A DNA stretch of 64,000 bases from Dysgonomonas hofstadii (GTDB taxonomy: Bacteria; Bacteroidota; Bacteroidia; Bacteroidales; Dysgonomonadaceae). Positions 9,001 through 18,798 of this stretch are shown here, piece by piece; position 1 is the first letter of the stretch, and every line of letters starts with the position of its first letter. The translations under genes were made by a program, and so were the position numbers. Below the pieces are notes generated by a model that did not search any database, had not been told where the DNA came from, and was given only the letters and a program-made list of their open reading frames with translations. Where the stretch lies: contig NZ_JACIEP010000011.1 in assembly GCF_014196915.1 (NCBI RefSeq), positions 62,001 to 126,000 on the forward strand, written 5' to 3'.

Positions 9001-9008
9001 TACATTTG
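9001..9008 (+). promoter_or_regulatory. Promoter -7 box for rnr
   Basis: TACATTTG matches TAnnTTTG, 82 bases before the rnr ATG. A long leader is implied. No well-spaced -33 box was seen. Confidence 0.55.
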
Positions 9009-9090
9009 GATAAAATAACATTGAATTAAACATTCATTGTTGTGAAATGTTTCAATTAAATAGAATCAAAGATATTAATTATTATATACT

Positions 9091-11247
9091 ATGAGTAAAA
9101 AGAACGTAACTCACAAAACAGACAAGCGGAAAACAAAGAAAGACATAATAAACACAGTAGTCAACTTTTTCAATAGGAACCGGGATGCTTCTTATAGTTA
9201 CAAACAGGTTGCCGAACAACTTGGCTATAAGAAAGCTGCGGAAAAACAGCTTATAAACAATATCCTTTTCGATCTGGTAGAGGATGCATTTATTATAGAA
9301 ACAGCCCGTGGTAAATACAAATCGAATACGCACGGCGTATTTCTCGAAGGTACATTCGAAAGGCGGAGCAATGGTAAGAATTTCTTTGTCGCTGACGGCG
9401 AGGAAGAAGATTCCCACATATTTGTAGCAGAGAGAAATTCTGCGCATGCAATGGGTGGCGACAGGGTGAAAGTGCAAATGCTGGCCAAACGCAAAGGACG
9501 TGATCCCGAAGCCGAAGTTGTAGAAATAATCGAGCGGAAACAAACTTCATTCGTGGGCACGCTGGATGTACAGAAGCAGTTTGCATTCCTGGTGATGGAC
9601 AGCAAAATACTGGCTAACGATATCTTTATTCCGAAAGATAACCTTAAAGGAGGAAAAGACGGGGACAAAGCCCTGGTTCAGGTTGTGGAATGGCCGCAAA
9701 AAGCGAAGAATCCTATAGGGAAAGTACTTGATATACTCGGTCAGGCAGGCGATAATAACACCGAAATGAACGCTATCCTCGCTGAGTATGGCCTGCCGTA
9801 TAAATACCCCGAAAAGGTAGAGGCTGCCGCAAATAAAATATCCGATGAAATAACAGCGGAGGAAATAGCTAAACGCGAAGACATGAGAGGAACGACAACC
9901 TTTACCATAGACCCGCGTGATGCCAAAGACTTTGACGATGCATTATCCGTTAAACAGTTAAAGAACGGCAACTGGGAAATCGGTGTGCATATAGCCGATG
10001 TTACCCATTATGTACAGGAAGGTGATATTATAGACAAGGAAGGTGAAAGCCGGGCAACTTCGATCTATCTGGTAGACAGGACTATCCCTATGCTTCCCGA
10101 ACGTTTGAGTAATAATCTTTGTTCGTTGCGGCCGCATGAAGATAAGCTATGTTACTCTGTCGTTTTTGAACTGGATGATAATGCCAACATTAAAAAACAC
10201 CGGATAACCCGCACTGTTATTCATTCCGACAGGCGTTTCACCTATGAGGAAGCTCAGGATATAATAGAAACCGGAGAGGGTGATTTTAAAGAAGAAGTGT
10301 TGAAGCTAAATGATCTGGCACAGAAACTCCGGGCTAAACGTTTCGAAAACGGAGCCATTGCTTTCGACCGCCACGAAGTCCGTTTCGAAATAGACGAAAA
10401 AGGTAAGCCTATCAGCGTATATTTCAAATATGCAAAGGAGTCGAATAAACTTATCGAAGAGTTTATGCTTCTGGCTAACCGTACAGTCGCCGAGTTTGTA
10501 GGCAATGTCCCTAAAAATAAAAACGCCAAGACGTTTGTATACCGGATTCACGATATTCCGAACAGCGAAAAAATGGAAAACCTTTCTGAATTTATCCGGC
10601 GCTTCGGTTATAAAATCAAGGTGGACGGAACAAAAACCTCCGTATCTAAATCCATCAATCATTTATTGGATGAAGTAAGCGGTAAACCTGAAGAAAATCT
10701 TATTTCAACCATTGCTATACGTGCGATGGCAAAGGCGATATACTCAACGGCTAATATTGGCCATTACGGACTGGCTTTCGAATATTATACTCATTTCACG
10801 TCTCCGATACGCCGTTATCCGGACATGATGGTTCACCGCCTGCTGACAAGGTATCTCGACGGAGGGCGCAGCGTGAGCAAAACATTATACGAAAGCAAAT
10901 GTGAACATAGTTCTGAAATGGAGCAACTGGCAGCCAATGCCGAACGGGCTTCTATCAAATACAAACAGGTAGAGTATATGTCGGATAAGCTGGGGCAGGT
11001 ATTCGAAGCTGTTATCTCCGGTATAACAGAGTGGGGAGTGTATGCGGAGATCAACGAAAATAAATGTGAAGGAATGATTCCTATCCGTGACCTGGATGAT
11101 GACTTCTACGAATTCGATGAAAAGAACTATTGCCTGCGTGGACGACGCAATAAACGTACATACAGCCTTGGCGATCCTATAAAAATAAAAGTGGCAAGGG
11201 CTAACCTGGAACGTAAGCAACTGGATTTTGCCCTGATTGAAGAATAA
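9091..11247 (+). CDS. rnr: Ribonuclease R (3'-5' exoribonuclease)
   Basis: 718 residues with the RNase R layout: an N-terminal winged-helix segment (about 15-70), cold-shock OB domains (about 80-240), an RNB catalytic domain with the acidic motif DPRDAKDFDDALS (about 273-285) and DRTIPMLPERLSNNLCSL, and a C-terminal S1 domain (about 640-718) containing GVYAEINENKCEGMIP. It degrades structured RNA, including rRNA and mRNA fragments, in the cytoplasm. The gene stands alone and is followed by a very strong hairpin. The family assignment is firm. Confidence 0.96.
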   Translation: MSKKNVTHKTDKRKTKKDIINTVVNFFNRNRDASYSYKQVAEQLGYKKAAEKQLINNILFDLVEDAFIIETARGKYKSNTHGVFLEGTFERRSNGKNFFVADGEEEDSHIFVAERNSAHAMGGDRVKVQMLAKRKGRDPEAEVVEIIERKQTSFVGTLDVQKQFAFLVMDSKILANDIFIPKDNLKGGKDGDKALVQVVEWPQKAKNPIGKVLDILGQAGDNNTEMNAILAEYGLPYKYPEKVEAAANKISDEITAEEIAKREDMRGTTTFTIDPRDAKDFDDALSVKQLKNGNWEIGVHIADVTHYVQEGDIIDKEGESRATSIYLVDRTIPMLPERLSNNLCSLRPHEDKLCYSVVFELDDNANIKKHRITRTVIHSDRRFTYEEAQDIIETGEGDFKEEVLKLNDLAQKLRAKRFENGAIAFDRHEVRFEIDEKGKPISVYFKYAKESNKLIEEFMLLANRTVAEFVGNVPKNKNAKTFVYRIHDIPNSEKMENLSEFIRRFGYKIKVDGTKTSVSKSINHLLDEVSGKPEENLISTIAIRAMAKAIYSTANIGHYGLAFEYYTHFTSPIRRYPDMMVHRLLTRYLDGGRSVSKTLYESKCEHSSEMEQLAANAERASIKYKQVEYMSDKLGQVFEAVISGITEWGVYAEINENKCEGMIPIRDLDDDFYEFDEKNYCLRGRRNKRTYSLGDPIKIKVARANLERKQLDFALIEE

Positions 11248-11262
11248 TATTTTACGATCAAA

Positions 11263-11318
11263 ATAATAAAAGAAACAGAAAATGTCTTTAATAAGATATT
11301 TTCTGTTTCTTTTATTAT
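11263..11318. terminator. Perfect 21-bp hairpin after rnr
   Basis: The arms 11263-11283 and 11298-11318 are exact inverted repeats around a 14-base loop. The stem is A/T rich with T-rich ends on both strands, so it can act as a terminator or as a 3' mRNA stabiliser. It begins 16 bases after the rnr stop. Confidence 0.75.
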
Positions 11319-11480
11319 CAGGGATAAATAAAAAGTAATGCCTAAACATACAGAATATTTTTGGACATAATGAAAAAAATATTATTTTAGATGCCTGAAG
11401 CAAAGAACACAAAAAATATAGAAACACAGAAATTGACACAAAACACATTTATTATTTAATTAAAATCAAACTTTTACTCT

Positions 11481-12173
11481 ATGAACAAGTATTCAATCAA
11501 AGCTTTTATCGAAGAAACAGCACAAGACGAGTCGAAAAACGAATTTTTCCAATTGGAAAGCCCTTACATGCTTGAGTTAAACATCAACAACCAGACAGTG
11601 ATGTTGAAAAAAGGAGCGATGGTAGCATATACCGGAAATGTTAAATTCGTAAGAGAAGGAATGTTAAGCAAAGGTATTGGTAACCTGCTGAAAAAGACTA
11701 TGTCCGGCGAAGGTACAACAATGATGAAAACATCAGGCGTAGGAAAAGTATATGCTGCTGACTTCGAAAAAAGAGTACGCGTACTGTATATGGAAAACGA
11801 GGCTATCAACGTAAATGGTAACGATATCCTTGCACACGAAGAATCTATCAAATCTGAGATCAAAATGATGAAGAGCGTTGCCGGAATTATGGGTGGCGGT
11901 TTATTCCAGGCCCGTTTGAGCGGAACAGGACATATCGCTATCACAACTCATGGCAATCCGTTGACACTTATTGTAAAACCCGGACAACCTGTATTTACAG
12001 ATCCGAATGCTACGGTAGCATGGTCAGGAAACCTTACCCCTACAATGAAAACAGATATCTCCCTGAAAACTCTTGTGGGACGTGGTAGTGGCGAAAGCTT
12101 CCAGATGATGTTTGAAGGCGACGGATGGGTGATCGTACAACCATGTGAAGAAGTATACGGCAACCCTCAATAA
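11481..12173 (+). CDS. AIM24-family protein
   Basis: 230 residues made of short beta strands and glycine turns, with LELNINNQTVMLKKGAMVAYTG near the start, a GIMGGGLFQARLSGTGHIAI segment in the middle and GDGWVIVQP at the end. These are typical of the AIM24 (TIGR00266-like) family, whose bacterial role is unsettled. There is no signal peptide or membrane helix, so it should be cytoplasmic. It stands alone between the rnr hairpin and its own terminator. Confidence 0.85.
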   Translation: MNKYSIKAFIEETAQDESKNEFFQLESPYMLELNINNQTVMLKKGAMVAYTGNVKFVREGMLSKGIGNLLKKTMSGEGTTMMKTSGVGKVYAADFEKRVRVLYMENEAINVNGNDILAHEESIKSEIKMMKSVAGIMGGGLFQARLSGTGHIAITTHGNPLTLIVKPGQPVFTDPNATVAWSGNLTPTMKTDISLKTLVGRGSGESFQMMFEGDGWVIVQPCEEVYGNPQ

Positions 12174-12207
12174 GAGAAGCTTTATGATATAATCTTCTTA
12201 CAGAAGG

Positions 12208-12240
12208 GAAAAGCAGCCAGACAGGCTGCTTTTCTTGTTT
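12208..12240 (+). terminator. Rho-independent terminator after the AIM24 gene
   Basis: GAAAAGCAGCC (12208-12218) pairs with GGCTGCTTTTC (12224-12234) over a 5-base loop, followed by a T-rich tail. It separates the AIM24 gene from the PUL regulator. Confidence 0.9.
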
Positions 12241-12340
12241 TGTAGAGAAAATCTTTATCGTAAAATATGCTCATAGAGCAAGTCAAAGAATCAAATAACT
12301 TAAAAACATATTATTAATTTCGCTTTATGGCTTATTTTAA

Positions 12341-12348
12341 TAACTTTG
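12341..12348 (+). promoter_or_regulatory. Promoter -7 box for the SusR-like regulator
   Basis: TAACTTTG matches TAnnTTTG, 26 bases before the ATG at 12375. The regulator therefore appears to have its own promoter. Confidence 0.6.
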
Positions 12349-12374
12349 CCCGTATCCATATAATGTAGTAATAA

Positions 12375-14042
12375 ATGAAGAAACCAGTCTTTCTTATTTT
12401 GTTTTTGTTATCTGTCTGTAACATTTTTTCTATGGTTCCACAAGATACTACTTTCAGGTATCTGTATCAACTGATAGAAAATAAAGAGACCTATATGTCT
12501 CAGAAAGAGAATAAGATATCCGAAATAAGAAAGATGTTTGAGACTCCCGGTATAAATGCCGAGCAGCGCTACAATATAAATCTGAAGCTGTATAATGAAT
12601 ACAAAACATATATTTCAGATTCTGCTATTTTTTATGTCCGGGAAAACAAAGAGATCGCTGAAAATCTTAACCATGCCGACTGGATATACGAATCGCGGCT
12701 AGACCTGGTATCTCTTTACTCAATCACAGGAATGTATATCGAATCCATTGATATACTGAAATCGATAAATAATAAAGATCTTCCGGATTGGTTACTGGTT
12801 AAATATTACGATTGTTATAAGCAGTTATATAATTATTATTCGTATAATAATCCATATACACTGGTACATGCCGAAAAAAGTAAATTGTACAGGGATTCAC
12901 TGTTAAATGTTCTGGACAAGGAGTCGAATCACTATAAGATAGTATATGCCGAGAAGCTGGATGATGAAAATAAATTGAACGAAGCGAAGCAAATATTGCA
13001 GGATCTTCTGGATAAAACTAAATCCGATACACACGAAAAGGCCGTTCTGGCCTATGCTTTGGCTAATATCTATAAAAAAGAAGGGAATATCGGCCTGCAA
13101 AAGCACTATTATGCCATATCTGCTATCTGTGATATAAAGAATGCAATTAAAGAAAATGCTTCGTTGCAAGCCTTGGCTTCGGTACTTTACGAGACCGGAG
13201 AGGTGGAGAAAGCTTATGATTGCATAAAATCCTCGATGGAAGACGCCATGTTCTGTAATGCCCGGTTGAGGACATACGAGGTTTCGCAGATATTTCCGAT
13301 TATAGATTCGGCTTATCAGGAAAATGTGAACAGGCAGAAATCGGAACTCCAGTTATTCCTAATTCTGGTGAGTATATTGTCTGCATTCCTGATCATTGCG
13401 GTGATATATGTTTACAGGCAAATGAAACGGGTTGCGCGCATACGTAAAGAGTTATACAGAACCAATGTGAAGCTGAACGAACTGAACAGCGATCTTCAAT
13501 ACACAGTCAGCCAGCTTAATGAAGTGAATAAAGAATTGTCGGACGTTAATAATGAGCTTTCAGAAGCCAATCAGATCAAGGAAGCCTATATCGGTCATTT
13601 CCTTGATCTGTGTTCGACATACATAAATAAACTGGAGAAATATCAGAATACCCTTAACAAAAAAGCCGTGGAGAAGAAGCTCGACGAGTTGTATAAGATT
13701 CTGAAATCACGGGAAATGATCGACAATGAGTTAAAAGAGCTTTATGAAAACTTCGATAACATATTCCTGCACCTCTATCCCAATTTTGTAGAAGAGTTCA
13801 ATTCCTTGCTGCTCGAAGAAGAAAGGTTTATCCTGAAACCGAATGAACTATTAAACGTAGAACTTCGCATATTCGCATTAATACGGTTAGGTATTACCGA
13901 TAGCTCCAAAATTGCACACTTCCTTCACTACTCGGCAAACACCATTTACAGTTACCGTACCAGGGTACGGAATAAAGCGGCCGTACCTCGCGATGAGTTT
14001 GAAAATATGGTTATGAAAATAGGAGCGATCAAGAAAAATTAA
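12375..14042 (+). CDS. SusR-like membrane-anchored transcription regulator (DUF6377 type)
   Basis: 555 residues: a signal peptide (MKKPVFLILFLLSVCNIFS), a helical TPR-like periplasmic region (about 30-310), one membrane helix near 325-347 (LFLILVSILSAFLIIAVIYV), a coiled coil rich in LNELN/LNEVNKEL repeats (about 360-400), and a C-terminal helix-turn-helix region (about 490-545) with LGITDSSKIAHFLHYSANTI. Proteins of this plan sit beside Sus-type loci and, like SusR, are thought to sense a sugar in the periplasm and activate the adjacent operon. It is immediately upstream of susC and in the same direction. The assignment rests on layout and context; the ligand is inferred to be an alpha-glucan fragment. 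Confidence 0.8.
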   Translation: MKKPVFLILFLLSVCNIFSMVPQDTTFRYLYQLIENKETYMSQKENKISEIRKMFETPGINAEQRYNINLKLYNEYKTYISDSAIFYVRENKEIAENLNHADWIYESRLDLVSLYSITGMYIESIDILKSINNKDLPDWLLVKYYDCYKQLYNYYSYNNPYTLVHAEKSKLYRDSLLNVLDKESNHYKIVYAEKLDDENKLNEAKQILQDLLDKTKSDTHEKAVLAYALANIYKKEGNIGLQKHYYAISAICDIKNAIKENASLQALASVLYETGEVEKAYDCIKSSMEDAMFCNARLRTYEVSQIFPIIDSAYQENVNRQKSELQLFLILVSILSAFLIIAVIYVYRQMKRVARIRKELYRTNVKLNELNSDLQYTVSQLNEVNKELSDVNNELSEANQIKEAYIGHFLDLCSTYINKLEKYQNTLNKKAVEKKLDELYKILKSREMIDNELKELYENFDNIFLHLYPNFVEEFNSLLLEEERFILKPNELLNVELRIFALIRLGITDSSKIAHFLHYSANTIYSYRTRVRNKAAVPRDEFENMVMKIGAIKKN

Positions 14043-14091
14043 AAAATACTCCATCTATATTTTTATATGTTATCTGTATCGCTAATGTATT

Positions 14092-14110
14092 GTATATAAG
14101 TATTATATAC
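14092..14110. promoter_or_regulatory. 19-bp palindrome between regulator and susC
   Basis: GTATATAA and TTATATAC flank the spacer GTA. It lies 50 bases after the regulator stop, 56 bases upstream of the susC -7 box, and is followed by seven T. It may be an activator site or a weak terminator; sequence alone does not decide. Confidence 0.45.
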
Positions 14111-14165
14111 TTTTTTTCTGTCTATATTTTATCAATGTGAATTTTCTTTAAATGATTGCCCCTCA

Positions 14166-14173
14166 TATTTTTG
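14166..14173 (+). promoter_or_regulatory. Promoter -7 box for the PUL operon
   Basis: TATTTTTG matches TAnnTTTG, 91 bases before the susC ATG. A leader of about 85 bases is implied. Confidence 0.55.
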
Positions 14174-14264
14174 TATCCGGGAGGTTATATCTCTGTTTCA
14201 GTTATGGAAAACTGAGGGAATAATGTTAACCGTATAAATATTAAAATTATTAATCACACAGACC

Positions 14265-17200
14265 ATGAAAAAAAATCAGAAAAAGAAATGGACTTATCTC
14301 AACAGAATATGTCTGCTTACCTTGTCTTTGTTCTTTGTGGCCGGTTTATCGGCGCAAAGTCAGAAACAGATTACAGGGACTGTTCTCGATGAAAAAGGAG
14401 AGAGCATTATTGGGGCATCGGTTTCAGTGAAAGGAACAACAAACGGGACAATTACGGATATAGACGGCCGGTTCTCTTTGAGTGTTGAAGATAATTCGGT
14501 GATAACCATATCATATCTGGGATTTCTTCCCCAGGATATTTCTGTCACAGGAAAAACAGACTTCCGGATCACATTGAAAGAAAATGCCGCATTGCTCGAC
14601 GAAATAGTTGTTGTCGGTTACGGTGTTGTGAAAAAACGCGACCTGACCGGATCACTTTCTTCTGTCGGAGCAAAGGTCATGCAGGACAAACCCGTATCAA
14701 ATATTGGAGAAGCTCTTCAGGGACGTGCTGCCGGCGTACAGGTGATTAATTCGGGGGCGCCGGGTAGCAATGTGAGTATCCGTGTCCGTGGGTTAGGTTC
14801 GATAAATAATTCCGATCCCCTGTTGGTTATCGACGGAGTTCCCACCGATATGCCACTAAATGCCCTTAATCAGAATGATGTAGAAACCATCGATATTTTG
14901 AAAGACGCTTCGGCCACTGCCATTTACGGTTCCCGTGGAGCAAACGGGGTAGTTCTGATCACTACAAAAAAAGGTAAAGACGGAGATGGGGTAATCTCAA
15001 TAGGAGCAAACTGGGGTATACAGGATGCTACCAGTGTACCCGGGATGTTGAATGCTGCGCAATTCGCCTCTTTGCACAATGAGATGATGGCCAATAATGG
15101 TATCGGGCAGCGTCCCGATTTTGCCGATCCGCTTTCGTGGGGTACAGGCACCGATTGGACAGACGCGTTGTTACGTACAGCTTTGATGCAGAATTATTCG
15201 GTTTCATACTCAGGTGGAAATGATAAAAGTAATTATTATGTGTCGGGTGGGGTGTTCGACCAGAAAGGTATTGTTATAAATACGTCCTACCGCCGTTATA
15301 CAATTCAGTTCAATAATGAGTCGAAAGTACGGTCATGGTTGAAATTCGGTAATAATGTGACCTTGAGCCACGATGTGAAGAAGAGCGGTTCATACGATGT
15401 GCTCAATACTCTGGCTTCCCTGCCTACGCAGCCTATATTCAATGAAGATGGCACATACTCGGGCCCCGGTACAGAGCCTCAGTTCTATGGCGATCTTCGC
15501 AACCCGATCGGTACGGCCAATCTGGACCAAAAGACAACAAAAGGCTATAATATATTAGGCAGCCTGTATGGAGAAGTCACTCTTTTCGATAAAATAATCT
15601 ATAAAATGACGGGTGGGATCGACTTCAAATTCTGGGATGAGGTAAATTTCTCACCAAAATACGACTGGAAACCCATACCTGTTCCTAACTCGTATCGTAG
15701 TGAAAGTTCCAACAAAAGTCTTACTTATCTGTGGGATAACACTGTCACCTATATGGACACATTCAATGAAAAGCATAACCTGAGTATAATGCTGGGTTCC
15801 AGTGCTCAGAATAATGTGTACAACTATATGAATGCAAGTATAAAGGAATTCTTGTCGGACAGCAATAACCAGTTGAATAACGGGTTGCTTGACGCTACTG
15901 CGGGCGGTAGCAAAAATGAGTGGGCTTTACTTTCATTTTTCGGGCGTGTAAATTATTCGTTCGATAATAAATACCTGTTAACGGCTACAGTTCGCCGCGA
16001 CGGCACATCACGCATTACTAAAGCCAATCGTTGGGGAACATTCCCTTCTTTCTCGGCTGCGTGGCGTTTGTCGGAAGAATCCTTCTATAAGAAAAATGAT
16101 ATTTTAAGCGACCTTAAAATCCGTTTAGGGTATGGAGTAACAGGTAATCAGGCAGTGCTTGATAATTATGCTGCCGTTACCCGTCTGAAAACTGCTCAGT
16201 ATGTATTTAATGGTACGCCTGTTTCCACATTATATCCGTTAGTGATGCCAAATCCCGATATAAAATGGGAAACCGTGAAGCAGGCAAATATCGGATTCGA
16301 TGCAACTTTACTTAACCAGCGTATAAACCTGACTTTCGACGCATACATCAAAAAGACGACCGATATGCTTGTTAGTATGGTTGTGCCGATCACAACCGGA
16401 TATTCAGATATCTATACGCCTATGATCAATGCCGGAGAAGTGAAGAACACAGGTTGGGAACTGACTGTTTCTTCACAAAATATGAGAGGTGCATTTGAAT
16501 GGAATACCGACTTTAATGTATCTTATAACAAAAACAAAGTGATAAAACTGAATAATGGTACTCCGATTTATTACGGCTATCAGTCTCATATCGAAGGACG
16601 TCCTGTGGGTTCATTCTATGGCTGGGTAACAAACGGATTGTTCCAGAACTGGGATGAGGTAAATAACTATGCCTACCAGTATCAGGGAGCGGATGCGGCA
16701 AATGGTACGGCACCCGGTGATATCAAATTTTTGGATATAAACAACGATGGGGTGGTAAACGATTACGACCGTACTTATATAGGAAATCCGACTCCTGCAT
16801 GGAACTTCTCTATGAATAACAGTTTTTCATATCGTAATTTCGATTTACAGATATTCCTGCAGGGAGTAGCCGGAAATAAGATCTATAATGCAAACAGGGT
16901 AACACTTGAAGGTATGTACACGATCAGAAACCAGACTACAAAAGTTCTCGATCGCTGGACAGGTGAAGGCACAAGTAATTCTATCCCCCGGGCTATATAC
17001 AGTGACCCGAATAAGAATACCCGTAATTCAGACCGCTTTATTGAGGATGGAAAATACCTGCGACTCAAGAACCTGACATTCGGTTATACACTGCCCGCTT
17101 CATTGATAAAGAAGGCGTATATCAGTAATCTGCGTGTCTATATGTCGGCACAGAATTTACTGACACTGACAAAATACTCGGGCTTCGATCCTGAAGTGCA

Positions 17201-17270
17201 GGGCGGGGTTGACAACAGCAATTATCCGCTTACCCGTACTATCAGCTTTGGCGTTGATATCAAGTTCTAA
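14265..17270 (+). CDS. SusC-like TonB-dependent transporter of the dextran-type PUL
   Basis: 1001 residues, full family length. A signal peptide ends near ...VAGLSAQ (about 32), followed by a carboxypeptidase-regulatory-like domain (TGTVLDEKGESIIGASVSVKG), a TonB box (DEIVVVGYG), a plug with IRVRGLGSINNSDPLLVIDG, and a long beta-barrel ending in ISFGVDIKF. It should form the outer-membrane channel of a SusCD pair that imports oligosaccharides using TonB energy. susD begins 21 bases later. The substrate, an alpha-1,6-glucan oligosaccharide, is inferred from the downstream GH66, GH31 and GH97 genes, not from this protein. Confidence 0.95.
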   Translation: MKKNQKKKWTYLNRICLLTLSLFFVAGLSAQSQKQITGTVLDEKGESIIGASVSVKGTTNGTITDIDGRFSLSVEDNSVITISYLGFLPQDISVTGKTDFRITLKENAALLDEIVVVGYGVVKKRDLTGSLSSVGAKVMQDKPVSNIGEALQGRAAGVQVINSGAPGSNVSIRVRGLGSINNSDPLLVIDGVPTDMPLNALNQNDVETIDILKDASATAIYGSRGANGVVLITTKKGKDGDGVISIGANWGIQDATSVPGMLNAAQFASLHNEMMANNGIGQRPDFADPLSWGTGTDWTDALLRTALMQNYSVSYSGGNDKSNYYVSGGVFDQKGIVINTSYRRYTIQFNNESKVRSWLKFGNNVTLSHDVKKSGSYDVLNTLASLPTQPIFNEDGTYSGPGTEPQFYGDLRNPIGTANLDQKTTKGYNILGSLYGEVTLFDKIIYKMTGGIDFKFWDEVNFSPKYDWKPIPVPNSYRSESSNKSLTYLWDNTVTYMDTFNEKHNLSIMLGSSAQNNVYNYMNASIKEFLSDSNNQLNNGLLDATAGGSKNEWALLSFFGRVNYSFDNKYLLTATVRRDGTSRITKANRWGTFPSFSAAWRLSEESFYKKNDILSDLKIRLGYGVTGNQAVLDNYAAVTRLKTAQYVFNGTPVSTLYPLVMPNPDIKWETVKQANIGFDATLLNQRINLTFDAYIKKTTDMLVSMVVPITTGYSDIYTPMINAGEVKNTGWELTVSSQNMRGAFEWNTDFNVSYNKNKVIKLNNGTPIYYGYQSHIEGRPVGSFYGWVTNGLFQNWDEVNNYAYQYQGADAANGTAPGDIKFLDINNDGVVNDYDRTYIGNPTPAWNFSMNNSFSYRNFDLQIFLQGVAGNKIYNANRVTLEGMYTIRNQTTKVLDRWTGEGTSNSIPRAIYSDPNKNTRNSDRFIEDGKYLRLKNLTFGYTLPASLIKKAYISNLRVYMSAQNLLTLTKYSGFDPEVQGGVDNSNYPLTRTISFGVDIKF

Positions 17271-17291
17271 CCTAAAAAAGATAAAACGATC

Positions 17292-18779
17292 ATGAAAAAA
17301 ATAATATATACAGGATTTCTTCTGTTGGCTTACATGCTCACTTCCTGCTCCGGTTTTCTGGACAAAGAACCGTATGAAGACCCTAGTGCGGAAACTATTA
17401 ACGACGAAGCTTCTGCTATAGCGATGACCAATGCGGCCTACCAGCCGATGCAGCGCCCTAAATTGTATAACATGCGTATCTGGGCGCTCGATATCGTCGC
17501 CGGAAACAGTGAGGTCGGGGCCGGAGGGGGTGACGATGGTATAGAGACGATCCAGTTGGCCAACTTTGTGGCAGGCCCCGATAATTTTGCGGCTATCGAC
17601 CTATGGCGTGGTCCCAATCCCGGAATCCTTTATTGTAATACGGTGCTGGAGAATGTGCCTGCCATGGCGATTAGTGAGGATATAAAGAACAGGTGCATCG
17701 GCGAAGCGAAGTTTTTACGGGCAAGCTATTACTTTATCCTTGTCCAGTTATTTGGTGACGTACCTTTGACCCTGACCCCTACAAAACCGGGAGATAACCT
17801 GTTCCCAGAACGGGTTAACAAAGACCGGATATATAACGAAGTGATTATCCCCGATCTGCTCGACGCTATCGATCTGCTCCCCCGCCGCGAGGACTATAGT
17901 AGTAAAGATCTTGGCCGGGCAAGCAAAGGAGCAGCGGCCGGTATGCTGGCGAAGGTATACCTTACCTTAGGCCAATTTCAGAAAAGTATAGAAATGTGCA
18001 ACATGGTGGAAACTCTGGGGTATGTTCTTAATCCTGACTACAGTGATTGCTTCGGAGGAGAAGATAAACATAAAAATACTGCCGAATCCTTATTCGAGAT
18101 ACAGTACTACGGGCTGACAAAGGCCGGATTCTGGGACGACGAAAACCAGGCTTGCTGGTTAAGTACTTATATGGGACCCCGCAATTCAGGCTGGGTAGGC
18201 GGAGGTTACGGTTGGAATCAGCCGACTCAGGAATTTATCGATCAGTACGAAGACGGGGATTTACGTAAGGATAAAACTGTCCTTTATGAGGGAGGTCCGC
18301 TCTTCGATGGTAAGCAGTATAAGAGCTCTATGTCGTCTACCGGATATAATGTGCGAAAATTCCTGGTTCCTCTTTCAGTATCTCCCGATTATAATACAAA
18401 TTCGGCGAGTATTATTGTACTGCGTTACGCTGATGTGTTGCTGATGAAAGCCGAAGCTCTGAATGAATTGGGAAGCACGGGCGATGCGGAAGAACCGTTA
18501 TATCAGGTGCGTAAACGCGCCGGACTTACCGACAGAAGCGATGTTGAGGGATTGACTCAGGATGAGATGCGTGACAAAATCCGTCACGAGCGGCGTATAG
18601 AACTGGCCTTTGAAGGCCATCGCTGGTTCGATATGATACGCTGGGACAACGGAACCTATGCGCTCGATTTTCTGCATTCGATAGGAAAAGTGAATGCGCA
18701 ATCGAAACACTTGTTGTTACCTATTCCACAGCAGGAAATAGATTCGAATCCAAATCTAAAACAAAATCCGGGATATTAA
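17292..18779 (+). CDS. SusD-like surface glycan-binding lipoprotein
   Basis: 495 residues. The lipoprotein signal is MKKIIYTGFLLLAYMLTSCSG with the lipid-attachment cysteine at residue 19. The body has SusD/RagB hallmarks: FLDKEPYEDPSAETINDE near the start, IKNRCIGEAKFLRASYYFILVQLFGDVPL, LGRASKGAAAGMLAKVYLTLGQ, and the C-terminal IRHERRIELAFEGHRWFD. It should cap the SusC barrel and bind the glycan at the cell surface. It is 21 bases behind susC and 19 bases ahead of the SusE-like gene, so one operon is likely. Confidence 0.95.
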   Translation: MKKIIYTGFLLLAYMLTSCSGFLDKEPYEDPSAETINDEASAIAMTNAAYQPMQRPKLYNMRIWALDIVAGNSEVGAGGGDDGIETIQLANFVAGPDNFAAIDLWRGPNPGILYCNTVLENVPAMAISEDIKNRCIGEAKFLRASYYFILVQLFGDVPLTLTPTKPGDNLFPERVNKDRIYNEVIIPDLLDAIDLLPRREDYSSKDLGRASKGAAAGMLAKVYLTLGQFQKSIEMCNMVETLGYVLNPDYSDCFGGEDKHKNTAESLFEIQYYGLTKAGFWDDENQACWLSTYMGPRNSGWVGGGYGWNQPTQEFIDQYEDGDLRKDKTVLYEGGPLFDGKQYKSSMSSTGYNVRKFLVPLSVSPDYNTNSASIIVLRYADVLLMKAEALNELGSTGDAEEPLYQVRKRAGLTDRSDVEGLTQDEMRDKIRHERRIELAFEGHRWFDMIRWDNGTYALDFLHSIGKVNAQSKHLLLPIPQQEIDSNPNLKQNPGY

Positions 18780-18798
18780 TCTAAAAAAGGATATAACG

